Shown: in pieces, positions 20,682 to 29,941 of the stretch | Position numbering within the stretch: position 1 is the first letter of the stretch | Layout of the letters: each line of letters begins with the position of its first letter | Assembly: GCF_003991425.1 (NCBI RefSeq) | Contig: NZ_CP034346.1 | Coordinates: 5,757,501 to 5,821,500 of the forward strand | DNA length: 64,000 nucleotides | Source of the DNA: Paenibacillus lutimineralis | GTDB lineage: Bacteria; Bacillota; Bacilli; Paenibacillales; Paenibacillaceae | Direction: 5' to 3' | Made by a program: the position numbers and the translations under genes | The notes under the pieces: model-generated | Database searches by the model: none | The model's input: the letters and a program-made list of their open reading frames with translations, nothing else | What the model was told of the DNA's origin: nothing

Positions 20682-21641
20682 TTATTTGATTTGAGAATCT
20701 GAAGTATTTAACTCAATCTCAGAAATTGTCATTGGCTTCTTCTTAACTTGTAGGTAGATGCGGCCCAGATACTCTCCAATAATCCCTAAGAAAAGTGCAT
20801 TTAAACTTAAGGATAATAAAATCAGAGTAGTAGTGGTTGCAAACCCAGCCGGCCAATTTGCACCAAATAGTAACTTGCCGGAAAAGTAAACTATTAAGGC
20901 AAGGAAAGTAATAATACTTATTGTAAGACCGGTATATGATGCTAGCCTCAAAGGGGCTGTTGAATGATTTAAAATACCGTCAAATGCAAGGCGAAACAAG
21001 TCTTTATATGAAAATTTACTTTCTCCACGAGCTCTTTCATTCCGGTTATAAGGTATTCCAATTTGTTCAAAACCCATACTAGCTATACTACCTCTAATAT
21101 ACGGGGCAGAGTCATTAATTAGCCTGAGTTGTTCAATAATCTGTTTATCAATTAATCTGAAGTCTCCTGCATCTCTCGGAAGATGATCCTCACTTAATGA
21201 ATCAATCAGTCTGTAGAAGACCTTTCGTATATTGTTAATCCACCACCCCTCTTTTCTTGAAACCCTTACACCATAAACTACTTTATATCCTTTTAGCCAC
21301 TGTTCAAGAAATTTTGGAATTAACTCAAGTGGATCCTGCAGGTCGCAATCCAATTGGACTGCCACATCCCCGCTTGAATTAATATAACCAGTATATATAG
21401 ACCGTTGATATCCAAAATTACGAGAGAATCTTATAACTTTAACTCTTTTATCATTGACAGCGATTTCTTTAAGAATATCAAAAGTTTTGTCCGTACTATG
21501 GTTATCAGTTATAACTATCTCATATTCATATTTATTCTTTAAATCATCCATCAAATTAATTATTGCATTATACATCGGCAAAACATTTTCTTCTTCGTTA
21601 AACACAGGCACCACAAAGGATATAAGCTTCTTTTGATTCAT
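20682..21641 (-). CDS. Family 2 glycosyltransferase with C-terminal membrane helices (GtrB/DPM1-like)
   Basis: 319 residues. The N-terminal GT-A domain has ISFVVPVFNEEENVLPMYN, ITDNHSTDKTF, RNFGYQRSI and the DxD in QLDCDLQDP; the C-terminus has two strong hydrophobic helices. This is the shape of polyprenyl-phosphate glycosyltransferases such as GtrB, which load a sugar on the carrier for flipping. A GtrA-family flippase-like protein lies in the same run (26020-26403), which supports that role. Two bases separate it from the next gene upstream. The sugar is unknown. Confidence 0.88.
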   Translation of the reverse strand: MNQKKLISFVVPVFNEEENVLPMYNAIINLMDDLKNKYEYEIVITDNHSTDKTFDILKEIAVNDKRVKVIRFSRNFGYQRSIYTGYINSSGDVAVQLDCDLQDPLELIPKFLEQWLKGYKVVYGVRVSRKEGWWINNIRKVFYRLIDSLSEDHLPRDAGDFRLIDKQIIEQLRLINDSAPYIRGSIASMGFEQIGIPYNRNERARGESKFSYKDLFRLAFDGILNHSTAPLRLASYTGLTISIITFLALIVYFSGKLLFGANWPAGFATTTTLILLSLSLNALFLGIIGEYLGRIYLQVKKKPMTISEIELNTSDSQIK

Positions 21642-21643
21642 AC

Positions 21644-22561
21644 CTAATATACACCTCTAAAAGGATACGTTTTATCAGCATTGAGACAGTTGATGATTTT
21701 TGTTAATCCATCATCAATCCCATCAATCCAATTCCAATTCATTTCTTTTAATTTCAATGTATTTGCACATGAATCCATTATTTCTGATTCTCGATAAGGT
21801 AATGCACCAAATAAAAGCTTAGTTCTAGAGTTTGTTAAAGAGTGAGCTGACTCAATAAAGTGCTTTAGGGAAACACTGAATCCTCTTCCTATTTCAACTT
21901 CATTATAGAATTCAGCAAAAAGATGTAAGTTTCTTACTATAAGTTGATATGCTGAAGTCACATCATCTATTGATATAAAATCCCTCTTCTGCTCTCCAAG
22001 AGTTAGTTCTAGAAATGGCTTGTTATTCAGTAACTGTGTAATTAAATTAGTAACAAATTTATTTGAATTGTCATTCGGACCGTAAACATGCTCTAAACGA
22101 GCATTTATTAATTTCGTATCTCCATTACCACGAAATAAATCAGACAATTCCAAGAAGTAACGTTTGGTTTTTGAATAGGAACTAAGATATTCATACTTTT
22201 GATGAGCTGGTTTATTAAAAAAAGTATCCGTATTAATAAATGCTTGGATTTTATGCTCAATAGCATTTTCTAACAACTTTATAGGGAAAACAACATTACT
22301 CTCAATTTGAGCGCTCAAAGGCTCATTACTACCATAAGATGTAGCAGCATGGATAACAACGTCTACACATTCATTAGCGAAAACATTGTTAATAGAAATT
22401 TTATCGATATCATACGATACAACTTTGTTAAGAATACTATTAATTCGAAAGTTATTTGAGAAGCTCCTCTTCAATACAATTACATCATGATTATCTTCCA
22501 GAAGTCCTTTGACAATATGACTACCAACGAATCCCGTTCCACCGGTCACAAGAATTCTCAT
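21644..22561 (-). CDS. NAD-dependent epimerase/reductase, probable CDP-dideoxyhexose synthase
   Basis: An extended short-chain dehydrogenase of 305 residues. GGTGFVGSHIVKGLL (residues 7-21) binds the nucleotide, IHAATSYG follows, and the catalytic Tyr/Lys is in YSKTKRYF. NARLEHVYGPND and RDFISIDDVTSAY are typical of sugar-nucleotide SDRs. It lies directly after rfbH, rfbF and rfbG, where Salmonella and Yersinia carry the reductase that completes CDP-abequose or CDP-paratose; the overall look also fits that group. Which epimer is made cannot be read. Alternative: an unrelated sugar-nucleotide epimerase. Confidence 0.75.
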   Translation of the reverse strand: MRILVTGGTGFVGSHIVKGLLEDNHDVIVLKRSFSNNFRINSILNKVVSYDIDKISINNVFANECVDVVIHAATSYGSNEPLSAQIESNVVFPIKLLENAIEHKIQAFINTDTFFNKPAHQKYEYLSSYSKTKRYFLELSDLFRGNGDTKLINARLEHVYGPNDNSNKFVTNLITQLLNNKPFLELTLGEQKRDFISIDDVTSAYQLIVRNLHLFAEFYNEVEIGRGFSVSLKHFIESAHSLTNSRTKLLFGALPYRESEIMDSCANTLKLKEMNWNWIDGIDDGLTKIINCLNADKTYPFRGVY

Positions 22562-22572
22562 TATCTCAATCC

Positions 22573-23658
22573 CTAAAATCCGTTGCTATACTCGAGAATT
22601 TGTTTCACACAAATTTCCCTCATATTTTCTTTATTCATGTACGCAGAGTTCCACTCAATGATCTTTTCAATGGATTGATCCAGTGACCATTTAGGGGCCC
22701 ACTGCAACTTGTACCTTGCTTTTGAGCAGTCAAGCTTTAAATAGTGCGCTTCATGGAATGAATTATTACTTTCTATTTGGTAATTTTGATTCACATCCCA
22801 TTTAGAGCAGAACCTTTCAACAATCCACTGAACAGTTTTAGCATCATCATCATTGGGCCCAAAATTCCAAGCCTCTGCATAATCACAACCATAAAGATAT
22901 AACTTCTCTGCGAGCAATAAGTAACCGCTTAAAGGTTCAAGAACATGTTGCCATGGTCTAATAGAGTCAGGGTTTCTCACTATTACAGGATCATTCTCTA
23001 TTATGGACCTTACAATATCAGGTACAAGTCTATTCTGGGACCAGTCTCCTCCCCCAATGACATTGCCTGCTCTTGCAGTGGCTATAGCAACACCATGCTC
23101 TGAATATTTGTCCGGATTAAAGAAGGAGTTTCTGTAAGAAGCCGTAACTAGCTCAGAGCATGCTTTACTGCTTGAGTAAGGATCATAACCGCCCAATGGT
23201 TCATTCTCACGGTATCCCCAAAGCCATTCTTTATTTTCATAGCACTTATCTGTTGTCACGTTCACAACAGCCTTTATTTCATTCTCACTATTAACTCTTC
23301 TTATGGTTTCCAACAAATTAACAGTCCCCATAACATTTATCGCATAAGTCTCAACTGGATTAATATATGACTCACTAACAAGTGGTTGAGCAGCCATGTG
23401 AATAACAATTTGAGGTTTTGCTTCTCTCATCGATGTTTCCAACAACTCGAAATTTCTAATGTCACCAATAATACTTTTTTCTATACACGATTCAATATTA
23501 CACACTTCAAATAAGTTAGGTTCGGTAGACGGAGAAAGAGAGAATCCTGTTACTTTGGCACCTAACTGTGTAAGCCACAACGATAACCACGATCCTTTAA
23601 AACCAGTGTGGCCAGTTAAGAATACTCTCTTATCTCTCCAAAATTCTCTATTCACCAT
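22573..23658 (-). CDS. rfbG: CDP-glucose 4,6-dehydratase
   Basis: Converts CDP-D-glucose to CDP-4-keto-6-deoxyglucose, the second step toward 3,6-dideoxyhexoses. 361 residues, standard length. Motifs are [17 protein letters not shown] (near residue 12), [25 protein letters not shown] with the catalytic TDK variant, the [12 protein letters not shown]yr/Lys pair and [13 protein letters not shown]. It overlaps the rfbF end by 11 bp, indicating coupled translation. Confidence 0.95.
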   Translation of the reverse strand: MVNREFWRDKRVFLTGHTGFKGSWLSLWLTQLGAKVTGFSLSPSTEPNLFEVCNIESCIEKSIIGDIRNFELLETSMREAKPQIVIHMAAQPLVSESYINPVETYAINVMGTVNLLETIRRVNSENEIKAVVNVTTDKCYENKEWLWGYRENEPLGGYDPYSSSKACSELVTASYRNSFFNPDKYSEHGVAIATARAGNVIGGGDWSQNRLVPDIVRSIIENDPVIVRNPDSIRPWQHVLEPLSGYLLLAEKLYLYGCDYAEAWNFGPNDDDAKTVQWIVERFCSKWDVNQNYQIESNNSFHEAHYLKLDCSKARYKLQWAPKWSLDQSIEKIIEWNSAYMNKENMREICVKQILEYSNGF

Positions 23659-24451
23659 TGATTGTCACCTTATCTAATCCCCATGTCTTCCAAGGGGCCT
23701 TCCCATTTTTCCACAACTCCTCAAGAAGGTTCTTATCCCGCATTGTATCCATTGGCTGCCAAAATCCCTCGTGTTTGTAACTCATTAGTTCGCCGTCTTT
23801 AGCTAATCGTTCTAATGGTTCCTTTTCAAAAACAGTAGTATCATCCGATATGTAATTCAGGATTTCTGGCTGTAACACAAAGAAGCCTGCGTTAATCCAT
23901 GCACCGTCGCCCCTAGGTTTTTCCTGAAATCCTTTTACCTCATTACTTGCAGAAATAGTGAGTGCTCCAAATCTCCCGCTAGGTTGTACCGTTGTAACTG
24001 TTGCAAGTCTCCCATATAGCTTATGATTCTCAACCAATTCTGAAATATTGACATCGGAAACCCCATCACCATAGGTAAGCATAAAAGGTTCGTCACCTAT
24101 ATATTTTTGAACTCTCTTGACCCTGCCGCCGGTCATTGTATCTAAACCGGTATTTACCAAGGTAACTTTCCAAGGTTCGGCTGTATGGTTGTGAGTAATT
24201 AGTTGATTATCATTTTGAAAATCAAATGTCACGTCTGATTCATGCAAGAAGTAGTGAGCGAAATACTCTTTAATGTAAAAACCCTTATATCCCAAGCAAA
24301 TGACAAAATCATTAAATCCATAGTAAGAATAATGCTTCATGATATGCCATAAAATTGGACGCCCTCCAATTTCAATCATAGGTTTGGGTTTAAGATGGGA
24401 TTCTTCACTAATTCTAGTCCCATATCCACCCGCAAGAATAACTACTTTCAC
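23648..24451 (-). CDS. rfbF: Glucose-1-phosphate cytidylyltransferase
   Basis: Makes CDP-glucose from CTP and glucose-1-phosphate. 267 residues, close to the usual ~257. Motifs are [20 protein letters not shown] (residues 6-25), [22 protein letters not shown] with the metal-binding Asp, and [18 protein letters not shown]. It lies between rfbH (12 bp gap) and rfbG (overlap). The order rfbH-rfbF-rfbG differs from the Gram-negative rfbF-rfbG-rfbH order. Confidence 0.95.
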   Translation of the reverse strand: MKVVILAGGYGTRISEESHLKPKPMIEIGGRPILWHIMKHYSYYGFNDFVICLGYKGFYIKEYFAHYFLHESDVTFDFQNDNQLITHNHTAEPWKVTLVNTGLDTMTGGRVKRVQKYIGDEPFMLTYGDGVSDVNISELVENHKLYGRLATVTTVQPSGRFGALTISASNEVKGFQEKPRGDGAWINAGFFVLQPEILNYISDDTTVFEKEPLERLAKDGELMSYKHEGFWQPMDTMRDKNLLEELWKNGKAPWKTWGLDKVTINGE

Positions 24452-24463
24452 GATAAAGCCCCC

Positions 24464-26023
24464 CTAATTAGCTATTTTTGAAAGAATAAATTCTTTTATC
24501 GTTTCGATAACATAATCTATCATTACATCGGTTAATCCCGGATAGACACCCACCAAGAATGTATCTTGCAATATTTTATCCGTGTTAGCTAGATCACCGT
24601 GCACTCTATATTCAACCCCTTGGTATGCTGGTTGACGAATTAAATTACCGGCAAAGAGCATGCGAGTTTGAACTCGGTTTTGTTCCAAATAATTCACAAT
24701 CTCATTCTTGGTAAAAGGGGCTCCATCGCGTACAGTCAGTATAAATCCAAACCAGCTCGGATCTGAATTATTAGTTGCCCTTGGCAAGATAAAATAATCT
24801 CCTAACTCTTTCAAGCCTTCATATAATCGATTAAAGTTCTTCTTTCTAGCCTGAGCAAACTTAGGTACTTTCTTTAATTGTGCAACACCAACAGCAGCCT
24901 GCATGTCTGTAACTCTTAAATTGTAACCTATATGAGAATAAGTGTACTTATGATCATATCCATATGGTAATGAGCCTAGTTCCCAACCGAACCGTTTACC
25001 GCATGTATTATCACATCCTGATGGACACCAGCAATCTCGTCCCCAATCTCTGAAAGATTCTATGATTGTCTTTAATAATGCGTTATTTGTATATACAGCT
25101 CCGCCTTCTCCCATCGTCATATGATGAGGAGGGTAAAAACTTGATGTTCCGATATGACCATGTGTCCCGGTTAACTTACCATTATATGTAGATCCTAGAG
25201 CATCACAGTTATCTTCAACTACCCACAAGTCATACTTGTTTGCAATCTCAAGTACTTTATCCAATTCAAATGGATTTCCCATGGTATGAGCAATCATAAT
25301 TGCCTTTGTCTTTGGCGTGATAGCATCTTCGATACGATCAGCAATAATGTTATATGTCCCCAACTCAACATCAACAAAAACTGGAATTGCCTTATTTTGA
25401 ACTATAGGGCCGACCGTAGTGGGAAATCCTGCCGCAACAGTGATTACTTCATCTCCCGGCATAATACGCTTCTCTTTTAATTTTGGAGAAGTCAAGGCTG
25501 AAATGGCCAATAAATTAGCCGATGATCCAGAATTAGTTAACAAAGCATACCTTACTCCTAGAAACTCTGCAAATTCTTTTTCGAATTGCTTATGATATCT
25601 GCCTGCTGTAAGCCAGAAATCAAGCGAAGAATCGACAAGATTTCTCATTTCTTGTTCATCATAAACTCGTCCGCCATAAACAATAGGAGCCGAACTCTCA
25701 ACATTTTGTTCCTTTATATGAAACAAAGTATGGTATTCTTCAACATTCTGTAGAATTTCTAGTCTCATGACTTTTTCTAGTTCTTTTGGACTTATTTCTG
25801 AACATACTTCGATATCATCTTTATTAAAACTGATCTTTTCACGTATATCTAGATAGAATGGGACGTCGAATTTCGGGCTTATTAATTCCATAGTATAATC
25901 ATCAGGAATATATCCAAGTCGATTCGTAGATAAAGAATAACCGTATAAATAATCCTTATTAGTAGTGACCAAATATCTATTGCAGCTTTTTACATAAATT
26001 ATATTCCCTTGCATTTTATTCAT
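24464..26023 (-). CDS. rfbH: CDP-4-keto-6-deoxyglucose-3-dehydrase, with N-terminal extension
   Basis: The PMP and [2Fe-2S] dependent E1 enzyme that removes the C3 hydroxyl in 3,6-dideoxyhexose synthesis. The catalytic core, from about residue 85, shows AEFLGVRYALLTNSGSSANL, PGDEVITVAAGFPTTV, VEDNCDALGSTYNGK and, in PPHHMTMGEGGAV, the His that replaces the usual PLP-binding Lys in this family. WCPSGCDNTCGKRFG supplies the cluster cysteines. At 519 residues it is about 80 longer than Salmonella RfbH; the first 80 residues match nothing I know. The start is supported by AGGAGAGGG ahead of the ATG, while Met near residue 85 has no such site. No RfbI-type reductase is seen nearby. Confidence 0.93.
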   Translation of the reverse strand: MNKMQGNIIYVKSCNRYLVTTNKDYLYGYSLSTNRLGYIPDDYTMELISPKFDVPFYLDIREKISFNKDDIEVCSEISPKELEKVMRLEILQNVEEYHTLFHIKEQNVESSAPIVYGGRVYDEQEMRNLVDSSLDFWLTAGRYHKQFEKEFAEFLGVRYALLTNSGSSANLLAISALTSPKLKEKRIMPGDEVITVAAGFPTTVGPIVQNKAIPVFVDVELGTYNIIADRIEDAITPKTKAIMIAHTMGNPFELDKVLEIANKYDLWVVEDNCDALGSTYNGKLTGTHGHIGTSSFYPPHHMTMGEGGAVYTNNALLKTIIESFRDWGRDCWCPSGCDNTCGKRFGWELGSLPYGYDHKYTYSHIGYNLRVTDMQAAVGVAQLKKVPKFAQARKKNFNRLYEGLKELGDYFILPRATNNSDPSWFGFILTVRDGAPFTKNEIVNYLEQNRVQTRMLFAGNLIRQPAYQGVEYRVHGDLANTDKILQDTFLVGVYPGLTDVMIDYVIETIKEFILSKIAN

Positions 26024-26403
26024 TTTCCCTCTCCTTTTGGCACCATACCAATTCTAAAACTCCAATATTTATGTCCAAAATAGCTGATTAAAGTTGTCAC
26101 AAATAATGCGACGCCCTGTGAAATGAACTTATTAAACATCATAAAGTCAACTAATAAATAAAGAATAAGTAAATTCACTAAGAATGTTAATATATAAACG
26201 ATTATAAATCTCCCTACACTTTTGAAACTACTTTCTTTTTGGCTAAATGTCCAATATAAATTCCATAAATAACTATGAATTACTCCAACTGAATATGAAA
26301 GTACTAAAGCTATTATATAATTAAGGTTAATAAAATGAAGCAGTAAAGCAAACGTCAGAAAGCTTACAATAGTGTTAAGAAATCCAATAATCAGGAATTT
26401 CAC
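26020..26403 (-). CDS. GtrA family membrane protein
   Basis: A small membrane protein with four helices (127 residues from the GTG at 26403). GtrA proteins are thought to flip polyprenyl-linked sugars. Hallmarks are FLIIGFLNTIVSFLTF at the start and ALFVTTLISYFGHKYWSF at the end. The listed GTG lacks a good ribosome binding site. AAAAAGGAG at 26448-26455 points instead to an ATT codon at 26437-26439, 12 codons upstream in frame, which would add the segment typical of the family N-terminus. It overlaps the rfbH start by 4 bp. The partner is likely the GtrB-like transferase at 20682. Confidence 0.85.
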   Translation of the reverse strand: MKFLIIGFLNTIVSFLTFALLLHFINLNYIIALVLSYSVGVIHSYLWNLYWTFSQKESSFKSVGRFIIVYILTFLVNLLILYLLVDFMMFNKFISQGVALFVTTLISYFGHKYWSFRIGMVPKGEGK

Positions 26404-26501
26404 AGCACTTTTTTTAAAAAGTTCTTTTAAAGTTTGAATATTAATAGCTCCTTTTTGTTGCTATTATAAAAAACACATTATCAAAGAATAGCGCAACTTT
26501 T

Positions 26502-29234
26502 TCATAAAACTTTCTTTTCACGACTTCCTCGAAAAATCAAATAGACCATACTTCCTAGTGTGAGCAACGTAATAAACCCGCCCACAAAAAGAACTTTTGG
26601 ATAAAAGTAGAACTTTATTTCAGAATCACCCGCTGGAACCTCAATTCCTTGAATAAGACCGTTAACCATATATATGGGTGTTTCCTTTCCATTCACTTTT
26701 GCTTTCCAGCCCGGATAATAGTTTTGGGAGAAATTTATAAAAGATGGCTTGTCAGAATGCACTTTTGCACTGATGCTGTTGTTCTTGAAGTTTTCGTCGG
26801 AAATGGTAGTATTCGCATGCTTCAAGTCCATGTTTTTGAAATTTTCCACATAGCTTACATTACTAAGGTCATAATCAAATCGATTTGTATAAATTTCACT
26901 TGCATTCTCAATAGATTGTGTCTCTTGCGGAGCATATAAGATATCCTTTGCATTAGTATTCTCAAAAATCCGATCTGGTCCTTCAACAAAAACAGGTTTG
27001 TATACATGTTCCTGTATTTGCATCTCAGCTTCCACTAAACTGAAATCAGTTATTTGCATGTCGGACGTAGGCGTGGAAACTATCCTTAAGTTAATTTCGT
27101 CTATTCCAGTGGTATCTCCTGAGTATATTACCGCTGAGTAATGCGAAGCACCGGGTTGAATATTAAATACTTTTTGCTGTTCTTCCAAGTCATATTTTTC
27201 TCCGCCATAGAAATCTACATAGAACAGACTTTGTGGCCCAACCGATTCCAAGTTGAACTTTACCTTGTAAAAGGTATTCGGCTTAATTTCCACAGGCTGT
27301 GAGTAAACAAATATTTCGCCTGTAGAATCCGGCACTAAAATACTATCATTTTTATAGATAGTATTAGCCCACTTTACTATCTTTTTCGTTTCTGTCTCTT
27401 CCGCCACCAGATTGCCAGAATCAATAATATACTTGATTCCCAACATACTTAACAAGTCGTTGTGCTCCACCAAGTTATTTTCAGCATTAGGAAAAATCCT
27501 TAGGAGTCCAGTATTGTTAAGTGGTACTTGATTATCAGTATTGGAAAAGAGCTTGTATAGCCGAGGATTATTAAAAGGAATGTAAGCATTAATGCTAGAA
27601 AAACCTTTAAACAAGTTCGCATTTATATTGGTGATGTTACTGGGAGTCACGGATGCGTCCCAAACCTTAAAGTCACCAACATTATCTGAAATAAACTGAC
27701 TGGCTTCATCCTTTAAAACAAAATCATCTATATTTCTAGCATAGGAGACTGTGCTATACGAGTAAGTTTCCAAAAAGGTTACTAATACGATGACTACCCC
27801 AAGACATCCATAGGCTTTTTTATATTGTTCTTTAGACCACTTTTTGCTCCATTTTTGCATAACATAAAAAATAATAAATGCTGAAAACAAAGCAACCAGT
27901 CCTGGTAAAAATGCAGTCTTAAAATACTGGTAAAAAGCTATTGCGCCATCAAAATTTGAATCCGACATTAGATTAGCTGTATTTGCAAATAAAGCGCAAC
28001 CAAGTAAAGCACAGGTCCCCAAAACGAACCACCTTGAAAAGGTGTATATTTTTTTCATTTGTTCTACCATTCTTAGTTTCGATAGTGTAACAGCAAACAA
28101 TACCAAAGCAAAGAATATAAAAATAAACAATGAACGTGATGGAACCCGAAAGCCATTTATCCCTGGAATTCGATAAAGCAATTCGCTTAGAAGTGGAATG
28201 TGGGTGCTAGCAGAAAAAAGGAAAACTCCTATCATCATCCCAAGCGATACCTTCACTCGAAAATCAGAAAAATATCGAATGATGCCGAACAAAAGGATTA
28301 GAAACACAAATACCCCCAAAAATAATTCGATATCAAACCCCGACGAGAAATAGGCTCCAAACGAATCAAATACATTTTCTCCAAAAATACGCGGGAACAA
28401 CATCATTGCCAGTTTCGAAAAATGAATCGAATAGAACTGAAAATAGTCGATAGAGGCTGAAGCAGCCCCATTCCCTGCATATTCACGAACGAGCTGCACG
28501 GTGGGTAGAAGTTGGAAAGCTATTAATCCAAAATAGCTCCCTACCCAAACCAGTCCATCGGCTATCACTTTTTTAATTGTCATTCTATTGTGAATAGCCA
28601 TAATTAAGAAAAAAATGCCAACTGCAATATCTGTATACACAACATCTTGAATAAACGCGACGTAAAATTGAAATGCCATTGCTACGGATGAGAACAGCAA
28701 CCATTTTTTACTTCTAGTATTCATGTATTTTTGTATGAAATAGAGAATCACTGGTAAATATATAATAGTAGCTAAAATAGTAATATGCTCTTTACGGTAT
28801 CCTCCCATATGAATGGATAGCTCATAAATCAAAGCCGTGCATAAGGCTGCTATCTTGCCGCACCCAAGTTCTTTAATGAATAAATAAGTAAAGAAGGAAC
28901 CGATAGCCAAATGAAGTGCATAATACGAATATATAAACAACTTAAAAGGAAGCAATGATAATATAATAGCAAAAGGATAAAAAGCGTTATTTGTAAAATC
29001 TGAAGCAAATGGGGTGCCATTAGCCAGATATTTGTTCCAAAGCGGAAATTCTCCCTGGGCCAAAGAAAACTTTATTAATGACTTTAGCGAATAATACTGA
29101 ATTCCATCCCCTGAAACCAAGCTTTTATTAGAAATGAACAGATCCCAGTAAATTAAAAATGGCAGACATAAGAACATGATGAATAAGGCAACATTAAACC
29201 ATCTGCTATTGTAAAAATTGGTCAACCTGTACAA
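26502..29234 (-). CDS. YfhO family multi-pass membrane protein
   Basis: 910 residues, with about a dozen hydrophobic helices in the first 480 residues, a large outside domain and two final helices. Conserved YfhO features are GDGIQYYSLKSLIKFSL near residue 42, LWNKYLANGTPFASDF, and NFSQNYYPGWKAKVNGK near the end. YfhO homologues in Firmicutes are glycosyltransferases that modify wall polymers such as lipoteichoic acid from outside, using polyprenyl-linked sugars. Here it would act with the GtrA/GtrB pair. The start is TTG (29232-29234) with AGAGGG about 7 nt upstream. The sugar and acceptor are unknown. Confidence 0.85.
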   Translation of the reverse strand: MYRLTNFYNSRWFNVALFIMFLCLPFLIYWDLFISNKSLVSGDGIQYYSLKSLIKFSLAQGEFPLWNKYLANGTPFASDFTNNAFYPFAIILSLLPFKLFIYSYYALHLAIGSFFTYLFIKELGCGKIAALCTALIYELSIHMGGYRKEHITILATIIYLPVILYFIQKYMNTRSKKWLLFSSVAMAFQFYVAFIQDVVYTDIAVGIFFLIMAIHNRMTIKKVIADGLVWVGSYFGLIAFQLLPTVQLVREYAGNGAASASIDYFQFYSIHFSKLAMMLFPRIFGENVFDSFGAYFSSGFDIELFLGVFVFLILLFGIIRYFSDFRVKVSLGMMIGVFLFSASTHIPLLSELLYRIPGINGFRVPSRSLFIFIFFALVLFAVTLSKLRMVEQMKKIYTFSRWFVLGTCALLGCALFANTANLMSDSNFDGAIAFYQYFKTAFLPGLVALFSAFIIFYVMQKWSKKWSKEQYKKAYGCLGVVIVLVTFLETYSYSTVSYARNIDDFVLKDEASQFISDNVGDFKVWDASVTPSNITNINANLFKGFSSINAYIPFNNPRLYKLFSNTDNQVPLNNTGLLRIFPNAENNLVEHNDLLSMLGIKYIIDSGNLVAEETETKKIVKWANTIYKNDSILVPDSTGEIFVYSQPVEIKPNTFYKVKFNLESVGPQSLFYVDFYGGEKYDLEEQQKVFNIQPGASHYSAVIYSGDTTGIDEINLRIVSTPTSDMQITDFSLVEAEMQIQEHVYKPVFVEGPDRIFENTNAKDILYAPQETQSIENASEIYTNRFDYDLSNVSYVENFKNMDLKHANTTISDENFKNNSISAKVHSDKPSFINFSQNYYPGWKAKVNGKETPIYMVNGLIQGIEVPAGDSEIKFYFYPKVLFVGGFITLLTLGSMVYLIFRGSREKKVL

Positions 29235-29355
29235 CTAACATCCCTCTTTTCTTCTCCTGCATAGGAAGCATAATACAATACTAATCTCGCTAAATCAGAA
29301 GTAAGTTTCTTCTGGATTAGTTTATAGAAGCTATAAAAAGCATGATATTGACATT

Positions 29356-29937
29356 TCATTCTGATCGGGCAGCCCTTTTTAATCTAATTAAGAAAAAAAT
29401 GAAAACAGCTAGACAGACACTATTAATAAGAAAAATAGCAGGTTTATTAGTTATTGCAGATTTTAAGGTGACCACAAATTGTTTTAAAAAGCTCTCATCG
29501 TAATTTATTTTATCCGCAAAAAAGCGAATCTCATTACTTGTTGAGAACCAATAAGCATTCTTTTCATCAATGATATCGAATTGCAAATAACCACTCTTCA
29601 AATCTTTAACGATAGGATAGTCATTAAGATTTAATGAAAATGAAACCATTGTTTCTCCATCATTTTCGAGCTTAAAAGGAATCCTTTCGCCTTCCCAAAG
29701 GATTTCATTCCCATTCACATCATAAAAATGAAACGATAAGAAATTTTTTTCATTATACAAGTCCTGGTTAAGATACTTTATGTTCACAGTAAAATCGAAT
29801 GATGACGTAAACTGTTCTCTTCCCGATAACACTTTTATTTCCACATCATTTTCGGATTTAGCGTATCCTGGTAACTGGAAAATAGATACATTGAAAGAGA
29901 AGAATAATACTATAAATACGAAAGATAGTTTTCTCAT
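29356..29937 (-). CDS. Secreted membrane-tethered protein of unknown function
   Basis: I do not recognise this gene. The best start is the ATG at 29935-29937, 4 nt after the stop of the upstream glycosyltransferase, with GGGTGA overlapping that stop; a start 15 codons earlier would lie inside the neighbour. The 193-residue product has a signal peptide (MRKLSFVFIVLFF..., cleavage likely after a YAKS-like site), a middle region that reads as beta-strands (for example FLSFHFYDVNGNEI), one membrane helix near the C-terminus and a basic tail, so the body would be outside the cell. The beta-rich part recalls carbohydrate-binding sandwiches, but this is only a resemblance. It belongs to the glycan locus by position and tight spacing. 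Confidence 0.65.
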   Translation of the reverse strand: MRKLSFVFIVLFFSFNVSIFQLPGYAKSENDVEIKVLSGREQFTSSFDFTVNIKYLNQDLYNEKNFLSFHFYDVNGNEILWEGERIPFKLENDGETMVSFSLNLNDYPIVKDLKSGYLQFDIIDEKNAYWFSTSNEIRFFADKINYDESFLKQFVVTLKSAITNKPAIFLINSVCLAVFIFFLIRLKRAARSE

Positions 29938-29941
29938 AATT

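Noticed and set aside
26502..29234. Wzx or Wzy protein in place of YfhO
   Set aside because: The GDGIQYYSLK start, large outer domain and PGWKAKVNGK end fit YfhO, not a flippase or polymerase.
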